Below, in pieces: positions 1-6,124 of a stretch of 39,137 nt of DNA. The notes below the pieces were generated by a model. The model was given only the letters and a program-made list of their open reading frames with translations. It made no database searches and was not told the origin of the DNA. Made by a program: the position numbers and the translations under genes. The stretch's first letter is position 1; the number at the start of each line of letters is the position of its first letter. Location of the stretch: contig NZ_QXFM01000069.1 in assembly GCF_003584015.1 (NCBI RefSeq), forward strand, positions 1 through 39,137. The letters run 5' to 3'. The stretch is from Aurantiacibacter xanthus. GTDB taxonomy: Bacteria > Pseudomonadota > Alphaproteobacteria > Sphingomonadales > Sphingomonadaceae.

Positions 1-52
1 ACTGCTCGACGATCCGGATGATCTCGAGCTTCTCGGATGCGGGATATCTCAT
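1..52 (-). CDS. IS3-family transposase orfB, 5' end only (cut by window edge)
   Basis: Only the first 17 codons are inside the window, reading leftward and beginning MRYPASEKLEIIRIVEQ. That opening resembles the second reading frame of IS3-family elements, which encodes the DDE integrase-like catalytic part of the transposase. Its ATG overlaps the TGA stop of orfA (an ATGA overlap), so translation is probably coupled or joined by frameshifting. The DDE residues lie outside the window, so activity cannot be judged. Confidence 0.65.
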   Translation of the reverse strand, partial: MRYPASEKLEIIRIVEQ

Positions 53-423
53 TCTTCGTCTCCCCCATCCGCGATCATGCTTTTTTTGAGCAGCCGGTTC
101 TCCAAAGTGAGATCGGCCACGCACTCCTTCAGATCGCGCGCTTCACGGCGCAGACCCTTCACCTCGTCCGTGGTCGCAGCACGCGCAGTGTCACCAGCCA
201 GACGGCGCTTGCCGGCTTCCATGAACTCCTTGGACCAGGTGTAATACAGGCTCTGCGCAATCCCTTCGCGGCGGCACAGCTCGGCAATGGAGTCATCGCC
301 GCGCAGGCCATCAAGGACGATCCTGATCTTGTCCTCGGCAGAGAAGTGCCGCCGAGTCTTGCGGCGGATATCCTTTACGACCTGCTCGGCAGGCAATTTG
401 GACCTTGAGGATTTGGGCTTCAT
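49..423 (-). CDS. IS3-family transposase orfA (helix-turn-helix protein)
   Basis: This 124-residue protein has the size and layout of the first frame of IS3-family elements. An N-terminal helix-turn-helix (about residues 25-70, with RRHFSAEDKIRIVLDGL and a following SIAELCRREGI helix) is followed by a leucine-zipper-like coiled coil (about residues 85-115, DLTLENRLLKKS). Such proteins bind the element's ends and dimerise with the transposase. A GAAGGA ribosome binding site lies just before the ATG at 423. The reading frame is intact. The element lies within the 3' part of the neighbouring integrase gene. Confidence 0.85.
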   Translation of the reverse strand: MKPKSSRSKLPAEQVVKDIRRKTRRHFSAEDKIRIVLDGLRGDDSIAELCRREGIAQSLYYTWSKEFMEAGKRRLAGDTARAATTDEVKGLRREARDLKECVADLTLENRLLKKSMIADGGDEE

Positions 424-431
424 CTTCGTTC

Positions 432-450
432 CTTCGTCACTACGACGAAG
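432..450 (-). promoter_or_regulatory. Hairpin in the orfA leader overlapping its ribosome binding site
   Basis: A perfect 7-bp stem (CTTCGTC/GACGAAG) with a 5-base loop lies 8 bases before the orfA start codon, and its 3' arm runs into the GAAGGA ribosome binding site. Leader hairpins that hide the transposase ribosome binding site on transcripts entering from outside are a known control device in insertion sequences. That role here is inferred. Confidence 0.4.
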
Positions 451-462
451 CCCAAATCCTCC

Positions 463-894
463 TTAAATCACAACCTCTAATCTGTGCCATAGGTGCTGAC
501 GGGAGACAGATCGCTCCACGAGGCGACGCCATCCCTCGCGTTTGCAGAAGCGAGTGAAGAGGTCAGCGTAATTCGAGAAGGCGAGGTCGACAGCTTCCCG
601 GCGGCGCTGCTTTTCCGCATCAACCGGATCAATGCCCTGCGCAACAATCACCAACAATCGCTCAGCTTCCAAGCGTGCAGTAGTCGGTGTCCAAGGCGAT
701 CCATGTGATCCGATCGTGAAACGACGGGTCTTCGCTTCTCGTCCGCCCATTCGGAACTGGATTATGTAACTGATTGATCCAGCAGTTGTAATCTTGACGC
801 CAAAGCCCTTGAGATCGGTGTCCCAAAGATAGTTTTCCTTTGGTCCAACCGGGAGCGAATCGACCGTGCGCTTGCTGATTTTTCCTGTTGCCAT
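463..894 (-). pseudogene. Tyrosine recombinase/phage-type integrase, truncated by the IS
   Basis: The protein starts MATGKISKRTVDSLPVG and carries the N-terminal arm-type DNA-binding domain of prophage/island integrases (about residues 1-95: YLWDTDLKGFGVKI, SYIIQFRMGG, then ARLEAERLLVIVAQGIDPV). The family is normally about 400 residues long, with a C-terminal catalytic domain carrying the R-H-R-Y residues. Here only about 143 residues remain before the frame ends in the insertion sequence, so no catalytic domain is present. The last 30 residues look unlike the family, so an older frameshift or rearrangement may precede the IS. I chose ATG 894 over the upstream ATG at 921 because the conserved family start begins there. 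It marks the edge of an integrated element next to trmB. Confidence 0.7.
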
Positions 895-1020
895 GCGATA
901 CCTCGTGGCCTTTTCTGGCAATCACCGGGTAATCACGCAAGCGGAAAAAGGGGCGAATTGGAGGCAATTCTGGCGTAAGTGATTTGCGCTAAGTCGTTGT
1001 TTTTACAACATCAGCGTAGT
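895..1020. other. Spacer between integrase remnant and trmB, possible attachment-site side
   Basis: The stretch is less GC-rich than the trmB side. It holds the integrase leader and probably the junction between an integrated element and the chromosome. No tRNA gene or tRNA 3' fragment is visible, so the attachment site cannot be named. The junction may lie at or just after the trmB stop codon. Confidence 0.3.
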
Positions 1021-1722
1021 CTAGCGTCGCCTGAATCGAAAGTACCAGACCTCGTGGCCGTAGGTGGTGCGGGCCTTGTGCTCGTAGCGCGTTTCGGGCC
1101 AGCCCGAGGGGCGGTTCTGAAAGCTCTCCGGCCCCGTCACCTGCCACTCGAACTTGTCGGTGAAGCGCTGCATCACCATCAGCGCGTGCCGCACATAGAC
1201 CGGGTGGTCGGTGCCGAAGCGGAATTCGCCGCCGGGCTTCAGCTTGTCGGCGATCATCTGCACCGGACCGTCGTTCATCATCCGGCGCTTGGCGTGCTTG
1301 GCCTTGGGCCATGGGTCGGGGTGCAGCAGATAGAGCATGGTCAGCGCGCCATCGGGTATGCGTTCGAGCACCTGCAGCGCATCGCCGTTATGCACCCGGA
1401 CATTGCCGAGTTTGCCCTCGTCAATGTGGGTGAGCGCCTGCGCCACGCCGTTGATGAAGGGCTCGGCCCCGATGAAGCCGTGGTCGGGCAGGAGGTCGGC
1501 GCGGTAGGCCATGTGCTCGCCGCCGCCGAAGCCGATCTCGAAATGCAGCGGGCAGTCATGTCCGAACAGGCGCTCGGCGGTGATCGGGCCCTCTTCGGGC
1601 ACGGCGATGCGCGGCAGGAGCGTGTCGACCAGCTCCTGCTGCCCGGCGCGCAGCTTCTTGCCCTGGCTGCGGCCATAAAGCCGTTTCAGCGTGGTGGGAT
1701 CACCTTCCTTGTGTGCACTCAT
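1021..1722 (-). CDS. trmB: tRNA (guanine-N7-)-methyltransferase
   Basis: This 233-residue protein should methylate guanosine 46 in the variable loop of tRNAs, using S-adenosylmethionine. Visible family features are the SAM-binding strand FEIGFGGGEH (about residues 61-70), the acidic strand FIGAEPF, and the TrmB signature LLHPDPWPKAKHAKRR, followed by FRFGTDHPVY. The N-terminal KRLYGRSQGKKL segment is also typical. The start at ATG 1722 gives the normal family length; the much longer open frame upstream is a shadow of the divergent MscS gene. It is transcribed divergently from that channel gene with about 108 bases between them. Its 3' side faces the integrase/IS border. Confidence 0.95.
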   Translation of the reverse strand: MSAHKEGDPTTLKRLYGRSQGKKLRAGQQELVDTLLPRIAVPEEGPITAERLFGHDCPLHFEIGFGGGEHMAYRADLLPDHGFIGAEPFINGVAQALTHIDEGKLGNVRVHNGDALQVLERIPDGALTMLYLLHPDPWPKAKHAKRRMMNDGPVQMIADKLKPGGEFRFGTDHPVYVRHALMVMQRFTDKFEWQVTGPESFQNRPSGWPETRYEHKARTTYGHEVWYFRFRRR

Positions 1723-1830
1723 GGCGCGCCCGCTAGGCGGATTTGCGCGGTGTTGTCCAGTGCTCTGGCGCGGTGAGGGGTATGACAGGGGTTGGTTTGC
1801 TGCGCTTGAGGCCCTAGCTCGACTCCCGCC

Positions 1831-3075
1831 ATGCAGACACTTCTTGCCCAGTTCGCCCAGCTCGCGCCTGCCCTGCAAACGCTTATCGGGCTGGTGGTGT
1901 TGGGGCTGGTCGCCTTCGCGGTCGACTGGCTGCTCAAGCTCGTGCTGGTGCGGCTGGCGGCCCCGTTCCTCGATCCCCGCAGCAAGATCGCCGATCGCGC
2001 GGTCGCACGATTGGCCAAGGTGATTCCGCTGCTGATCGTGTCGCGCGGGATTCAGCTGGTGCCCTTCGTGCCGACCGATCTCGACGTGATGATCGTGGCC
2101 GTGGCGCGGTGTTGCATCGTGCTGGCGGTGGCGATGGCGATCAGCAAGGGGCTCGACTATCTCGACGAACTGTACCGTCGCCGTCCCGAAGCAAGGGCGC
2201 GTCCGATCAAGGGCTACCTGCAGGTGCTCAAGATCGTGGTGTACTGCGCGGCGGCGATCCTCGGCATCGCCGTGCTGATCGACCAGTCGCCCTTGCTGCT
2301 CCTTTCCGGCCTCGGTGCGATGGCCGCAGTGCTGATGCTGGTGTTCAAGGACACGATCCTGTCGCTGGTGGCTTCGGTGCAACTCTCCAGCAACGATATG
2401 CTGCGGGTGGGTGACTGGATCGAGATGCCGGGCATGAACGCCGACGGCGATGTGATCGACATCGCGCTGCACACGGTGAAGGTGCAGAACTTCGACAAGA
2501 CCATCACCACCATTCCCACGCACAAGCTCATCTCCGACAGCTTCCGCAACTGGCGCGGGATGCAGGAATCGGGCGGACGGCGGATCAAGCGTTCGCTCCA
2601 GATCGACCAGAACGCGATCCGCTTCCTCTCCGACGAGGAGGTGGCCGACCTTCAGCGCTTCCGCGTGCTGCAACCCTATCTCGCGGCCAAGAATGCCGAG
2701 GTCGAGGACTGGAATGCCCGCGAACTGTCGGGCGACATCAATCCCGTCAACGCGCGGCGGTTCACCAATATCGGCATGTTCCGCGCCTATGTCACCCAGT
2801 GGCTCAAGGCCTTTCCTGCGCTGCACGATTCGATGACGCTAATGGTGCGCCAGTTGCCGCCGACTTCGGAAGGGTTGCCGCTCGAAATCTACTGCTTCAC
2901 CGGCACCACCAACTGGGCCGAATACGAAGCGATCCAGGCCGACATCTTCGACCACCTGATCGCGATCCTGCCGGAATTCGACCTGCGCCTGTTCCAGCAG
3001 CCGAGCGGCCTCGATTTCGCCACCCTGGCCAGCAACACCGCTGCCGCCAGACGCGCCGACGCCCCGCAGGCCTGA
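1831..3075 (+). CDS. MscS-family mechanosensitive channel, YbdG type
   Basis: A 414-residue inner-membrane protein that matches the YbdG/MscM-type branch in length and motifs. About four or five hydrophobic segments (roughly residues 10-170) precede the MscS pore helix and beta domain (LLLSGLGAMAAVLMLVFKDTILSL, then NDMLRVGDWIEMP). The family-specific region includes SDSFRNWRGMQESGGRRIKRS and LMVRQLPPTSEGLPLEIYCFT, both nearly identical in wording to E. coli YbdG. The expected role is a small-conductance channel that opens on osmotic downshift. It is one of three MscS-family genes in this window, each from a different branch. It converges on ctrA, with 42 bases between the stops. Confidence 0.93.
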   Translation: MQTLLAQFAQLAPALQTLIGLVVLGLVAFAVDWLLKLVLVRLAAPFLDPRSKIADRAVARLAKVIPLLIVSRGIQLVPFVPTDLDVMIVAVARCCIVLAVAMAISKGLDYLDELYRRRPEARARPIKGYLQVLKIVVYCAAAILGIAVLIDQSPLLLLSGLGAMAAVLMLVFKDTILSLVASVQLSSNDMLRVGDWIEMPGMNADGDVIDIALHTVKVQNFDKTITTIPTHKLISDSFRNWRGMQESGGRRIKRSLQIDQNAIRFLSDEEVADLQRFRVLQPYLAAKNAEVEDWNARELSGDINPVNARRFTNIGMFRAYVTQWLKAFPALHDSMTLMVRQLPPTSEGLPLEIYCFTGTTNWAEYEAIQADIFDHLIAILPEFDLRLFQQPSGLDFATLASNTAAARRADAPQA

Positions 3076-3117
3076 GCCAACGGGGCGCTGCGCAGCTACC
3101 GGGAACGGCCCGGAATA

Positions 3118-3825
3118 TCAGGCCGCTTCGTATTCGTCGGAAATCTCTTCATCGGAATCGCGCAGCACATAGCCGCGGCCCCAGACCGTCTCGATGTAAT
3201 TGTCACCGCCGCAGGCGCTCGACAGCTTCTTGCGCAGCTTGCAGATGAACACGTCGATGATCTTGAGTTCGGGCTCGTCCATCCCGCCATAGAGGTGGTT
3301 GAGGAACATTTCCTTGGTCAGCGTGGTGCCCTTGCGCAAGCTGAGCAGCTCCAGCATCGCATATTCCTTGCCGGTGAGGTGGACCCGCGCGCCATCGACC
3401 TCCACGGTCTTGGCATCGAGGTTCACCGCCAGTTTGCCGGTGCGGATGATCGACTGGCTGTGGCCCTTCGAACGACGCACCACGGCATAGATGCGGGCAA
3501 TCAGCTCGTCGCGGTGGAACGGCTTGGTGACGTAGTCGTCAGCGCCGAACCCGAACGAGCGGATCTTCGAATCCATCTCCGAAATGCCGGAGAGAATGAG
3601 CACCGGGGTCTGCACCTTGGCCACACGCAGCTTCTTCAGCACATCGTAGCCGTGCATATCGGGCAGGTTCAGATCGAGCAGGATGATATCATAATCATAC
3701 AGCTTGCCGAGATCGAGGCCTTCCTCGCCGAGATCGGTCGAGTAGACGTTAAAGCCTTCGGTCGTGAGCATCAGCTCGATGGCCTTGGCGGTCGTTGGCT
3801 CGTCTTCGATCAGCAGAACGCGCAT
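3118..3825 (-). CDS. ctrA: Cell-cycle response regulator CtrA
   Basis: This 235-residue OmpR-type regulator begins [10 protein letters not shown], as CtrA proteins do. Its receiver domain (residues 1-120) has the acidic pocket E7/D8, the phosphoacceptor D51 in ILLDLNLPD and the YVTKPF lysine. The C-terminal winged helix (about 125-225) has the CtrA wording [31 protein letters not shown]. In alphaproteobacteria CtrA, phosphorylated by the CckA-ChpT relay, controls cell-cycle, motility and polarity genes. The protein ends in Ala-Ala, the kind of tail recognised by ClpXP when CtrA is degraded in Caulobacter. I chose ATG 3825 over a TTG three codons upstream because it gives the family N-terminus. 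Confidence 0.97.
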   Translation of the reverse strand: MRVLLIEDEPTTAKAIELMLTTEGFNVYSTDLGEEGLDLGKLYDYDIILLDLNLPDMHGYDVLKKLRVAKVQTPVLILSGISEMDSKIRSFGFGADDYVTKPFHRDELIARIYAVVRRSKGHSQSIIRTGKLAVNLDAKTVEVDGARVHLTGKEYAMLELLSLRKGTTLTKEMFLNHLYGGMDEPELKIIDVFICKLRKKLSSACGGDNYIETVWGRGYVLRDSDEEISDEYEAA

Positions 3826-3910
3826 GTTCGTCAAACCCCAATTGCTGCGGACTGTACCCCCTATAGGGTTTGGGCCGCGAATTAACCACGCAACTTGTCA
3901 CCAAAAAAGG

Positions 3911-3951
3911 TTAATAACGCATTACCCTCGTTAAGACTTTTTGCATGAGTC
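3911..3951 (-). promoter_or_regulatory. Putative ctrA control region: CtrA box and GANTC site
   Basis: About 86 bases before the ctrA start lies TTAA-N7-TTAC (3911-3925), one base off the CtrA consensus TTAA-N7-TTAA. A further TTAA is at 3931 and a GAGTC (a GANTC methylation site of the CcrM type) at 3947-3951. AAGACT (3933-3938) and AGTCTT (3948-3953) also form an inverted repeat around the site. Caulobacter ctrA is autoregulated and controlled by GANTC methylation; the same logic here is inferred from position and motif. Confidence 0.5.
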
Positions 3952-3969
3952 TTTTGCGTTACAGTCGTT

Positions 3970-4205
3970 TGCTTCATGCCCGCCCCTCCGGGCGGGCGGA
4001 ACCGCGAGGTTTGTTTGTGCCCTCAAGCGCCGGGCGCAGCGCATCCGCGCTGCTTGGCTTTCCTCGCTCCCGACCAGCAAGCTGGCCTTCGCTGCGGGCG
4101 GTCGGTTGGCCTTACCCTCGCTGCGCTCGCGTTTTGGTCCGGTTTTCGGCGTCGTGCCTCGCAGGTTCCTTGATGTCGTCGCCCCGGGCTTGATCGGGGG
4201 GGCAG
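3970..4205. repeat. GC-rich palindrome cluster in the ctrA-lipoprotein spacer
   Basis: The 360-base gap from 3952 to 4313 shows no convincing gene. It holds a chain of short hairpins: GCCCGCCC/GGGCGGGC (3978-3997), GCAGCGC/GCGCTGC (4036-4053), and CCAGC/GCTGG near 4074-4085 inside a wider CGACC...GGTCG pair. A degenerate copy of the GTCGCCCCGG-CTTGATC-GGGG repeat, also found between hisS and prfA, follows at about 4177-4203. This looks like a composite of dispersed intergenic repeats. The rest, to 4313, shows nothing I recognise. Confidence 0.5.
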
Positions 4206-4313
4206 CTTCAATTCATACAAAGCCATGGACCGGGAGACACAAGGCGGCTGGGTTTACATCATGGCCGATCGTTACCGGGCCCCCAGCTGTTGGGATATCT
4301 CTGACCTTTGCTT

Positions 4314-4814
4314 TCATGGTACGGGCTGTGGGTGGAGTTTGCCATCGTCGAAGGAATAACCGACGGTTCGCACAGAAATATCGGTTAGCGTCCCGCCAAC
4401 TGTATGGGCTGCACGACAAAGTGGCTCCCCAATCAACATTCGTGAAGCCGTCTCAGACCTGTCATCGCTATCGGCAGTTGCGGCGTACTCAACTGGTAGC
4501 GCTGCGTCTATGATTGTAGCATGTACTCTGCCGTTCCCTGAAAATGAGACCTGCTGATTGTTCCCGGGCAGCTGGGCCAAAGCATTTTCGATTTGTTTCG
4601 CATTCTCGAACGGAAGATCGATGCCGTATTCAAGAGAGAGGTCCCCTTGCCTTTGCCCGGATGCCATCCTCTCCACCCAGCCGCGAAGTGCGGGAGAATT
4701 GAACATCTCTACACAGCTTTGCGTTTGAGATTGTTGTTTGACGGCGAAGGGGTTGGAGCACCCAGCAACCGCCGATGCCAGAGCTATTGCGGCGCAAGTT
4801 AATGCCCGATCCAT
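4314..4814 (-). CDS. Hypothetical lipoprotein
   Basis: The 166-residue product starts with a lipoprotein signal peptide: MDR, a hydrophobic stretch, then the lipobox AVAGC with Cys19 as the lipid-attachment residue and Ser-Asn after it, favouring the outer membrane. The mature part is soluble and of no family I recognise; it holds one further cysteine pair candidate (C33 and C132). A GAGAGG-like ribosome binding site precedes the ATG. Base composition is lower in GC than ctrA or trmB, suggesting a variable gene. No operon partner is evident, as the parE gene downstream of its leader reads in the same direction but 177 bases away. Confidence 0.7.
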   Translation of the reverse strand: MDRALTCAAIALASAVAGCSNPFAVKQQSQTQSCVEMFNSPALRGWVERMASGQRQGDLSLEYGIDLPFENAKQIENALAQLPGNNQQVSFSGNGRVHATIIDAALPVEYAATADSDDRSETASRMLIGEPLCRAAHTVGGTLTDISVRTVGYSFDDGKLHPQPVP

Positions 4815-4991
4815 TGTCCCTACCTCTCAAGTTGCATCCTTCCTCAGATCGGTAAGGCGGGCTGATTAAGTCCGCAACATGGTTGCTGGGGAAGAAGGGC
4901 TGCCTAGCGTTGCTTCACCAAGAAAGGGGCCTCACCCTGACTGCGGGAGCGATGCAGGGCAGGGCAAGAAGAACGTGCGGCAAAACGCCGC

Positions 4992-5282
4992 TCAAAGGTG
5001 CCGCTCGAAATCCATGCTGTGATGCAGCACACGCACAATCAGGATGGCTGCGTCTGACGGAACGTAAAACACGACATGCGCCTGCTGCCGGATGCGGCGC
5101 AGCCCCGGTGCAATATCCTCAGCACTTCGGCCCAGAAGCGGATTGTCGAGCAGCGACCTGAAACAAGCCCGGAACTGGTCGCGATAGTTGCGCGCCTGCT
5201 CCGGGCCAAACTCGGCCACAGTATAGTGCGCGATGTCGAGCAGATCGTTGTCAGCCCTGCGGCTGAGGTGCAGTTCACGCAT
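4992..5282 (-). CDS. parE: ParE/RelE-fold toxin
   Basis: This 96-residue protein has the ParE-family layout: LSRRADNDLLDIAHYTVAEFGPEQA at the N-terminus (two helices), then NPLLGRSAEDIAPGLRRI and the beta-sheet HVVFYVPSDAAILIVRVLHHSMD at the end. ParE toxins poison DNA gyrase, while RelE relatives cut mRNA; the wording NPLLGR...GLRR...HVVFY and VLH favours ParE. I chose ATG 5282, which overlaps the 3' end of the antitoxin gene by 8 bases, so the pair is translated together. A longer open frame from 5339 lies inside parD and is not needed for the fold. Confidence 0.88.
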   Translation of the reverse strand: MRELHLSRRADNDLLDIAHYTVAEFGPEQARNYRDQFRACFRSLLDNPLLGRSAEDIAPGLRRIRQQAHVVFYVPSDAAILIVRVLHHSMDFERHL

Positions 5283-5529
5283 CGGTGGCGCTGGCGCGCT
5301 CCTCCCCCTCCGCCCATATATCGTCGAGCGAACGCGCACTCACGCCGCTGGCGAGCCCCTCGGCGATGGCCTCCCGCAGGTTGGCAAGCTTGTCCTGCGC
5401 TTCCTGATCGCGGCGGACGAGGTCGCGGATATATTCGCTGTCGTTCGTGAACGCGCCGCGCGCGATCTGCGCCTTGATCCAGGCGTCCTGCTTGTCGCTT
5501 AGAGTGATGGTCTTGCGGATCGTGGTCAT
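5275..5529 (-). CDS. parD: ParD-family antitoxin
   Basis: An 84-residue type II antitoxin. The N-terminal ribbon-helix-helix DNA-binding part reads TIRKTITLSDKQDAWIKAQI, followed by GAFTNDSEYIRDLVRRDQE, which is typical of ParD/CopG proteins. The C-terminal helical tail, rich in Ala and Glu, would wrap around and neutralise ParE. It comes first in the operon and overlaps parE, the usual order. Antitoxin and complex normally repress their own promoter; a palindrome just upstream (5539-5547) fits this. Confidence 0.9.
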   Translation of the reverse strand: MTTIRKTITLSDKQDAWIKAQIARGAFTNDSEYIRDLVRRDQEAQDKLANLREAIAEGLASGVSARSLDDIWAEGEERASATDA

Positions 5530-5534
5530 GGCCG

Positions 5535-5552
5535 GAATGTATCATACTATTG
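5535..5552 (-). promoter_or_regulatory. Putative parDE operator/promoter
   Basis: A perfect GTAT-C-ATAC palindrome lies at 5539-5547, ten bases before the parD ATG. Read in the parD direction it sits in TAGTATGATACATT, which also resembles a -10 box. Ribbon-helix-helix antitoxins bind such short palindromes over the promoter. The site is short, so it could be coincidental. The remaining spacer up to 5770 shows no gene. Confidence 0.4.
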
Positions 5553-5770
5553 GTGCAGGCAACAAGATCACGCCAAGGCTGCGAGCTTCTTCGCGCTCCT
5601 TCATCGCCCCATTTTTCGGTTCACCGCAATTCTGTGCTGAACCCCGGATTAACCCCAACGGGTGGCCGATTATTGCCATCATCTCGCCTCAATTCGGGGA
5701 GCCAAACGTCCGGTCACGGGTCATTGAGGTGTCAGGCCAGTCACTGGCTACGAATACAAAGGAGAGTCCA

Positions 5771-6022
5771 ATGAAGAAGATGTCCGCAAATCTCGCCAGC
5801 GCCACGCTTGCCCTCACCCTCGCCATGGGCGGCACCGCCCTTTATGCGCAGGACACCGACAGCCCGGATACCGCTGTTCCGGCTGAGCCCGCACCCGCGC
5901 CTGAGCCGACCGAGGCTGCGCCGCCGCCGGCCGAACCTGCGCCTGCCCCGGTTGACGAGGATGGCGACGGCATCGATGACATTACCGGCGAGCCCATCGC
6001 CGACACTGCGTCCCAGCAGTAA
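5771..6022 (+). CDS. Small secreted Pro/Ala/Glu-rich protein with an acidic DxDxDG motif
   Basis: This 83-residue product has a clear Sec signal peptide (MKKMSANLASATLALTLAMGG, cleavage probably after ALYA). The mature part is a low-complexity run of Pro, Ala and Glu, then DEDGDGIDDITGEPI, which resembles the calcium-binding loops of thrombospondin type 3-like repeats. A GGAGAG ribosome binding site 8 bases before ATG 5771 fixes the start; the longer open frame upstream is unsupported. Function is unknown; the acidic loop may bind a metal in the periplasm. Confidence 0.7.
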   Translation: MKKMSANLASATLALTLAMGGTALYAQDTDSPDTAVPAEPAPAPEPTEAAPPPAEPAPAPVDEDGDGIDDITGEPIADTASQQ

Positions 6023-6058
6023 CACCGGTTTCCGGGCGACAGGCTAGCGCCCGGACAG

Positions 6059-6096
6059 GAAATAGGGCGGCGGATATTCCGTCGCCCTATTGCTTT
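6059..6096. terminator. Hairpin terminator between the small secreted protein gene and rpoN
   Basis: AATAGGGCG/CGCCCTATT arms with additional paired bases inside form a long stem at 6061-6091, followed by TGCTTT on the + strand. It lies just after the + strand gene and 34 bases after the rpoN stop on the other strand, so it may serve both converging genes. Confidence 0.65.
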
Positions 6097-6124
6097 ACAG
6101 ACACGGGGCCTGTGACCGCGAAGA

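Larger units (their letters stand above)
1..473 (-). mobile_element. Right end of an IS3-family insertion sequence
   Basis: The element includes orfA and the start of orfB. Its outer end is estimated at about 470-473 because the integrase reading frame stops there in sequence typical of an IS leader (reading leftward, TGTGATTTAAGG). The other end is outside the window, so the terminal inverted repeat and target duplication cannot be confirmed and the boundary may be off by several bases. Confidence 0.55.

Noticed and set aside
979..1776. Long + strand open frame over trmB
   Set aside because: It is the opposite-strand shadow of a conserved GC-rich gene; its translation matches no family.
3941..4513. 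Open frame in the spacer after ctrA
   Set aside because: Made of hairpin repeats and overlapping the opposite-strand lipoprotein gene; no recognisable domain and poor start context.
5771..6022. Calling the small secreted protein a calcium-binding EF-hand protein
   Set aside because: There is a single DxDxDG-like loop without flanking EF-hand helices, so only an acidic loop is claimed.
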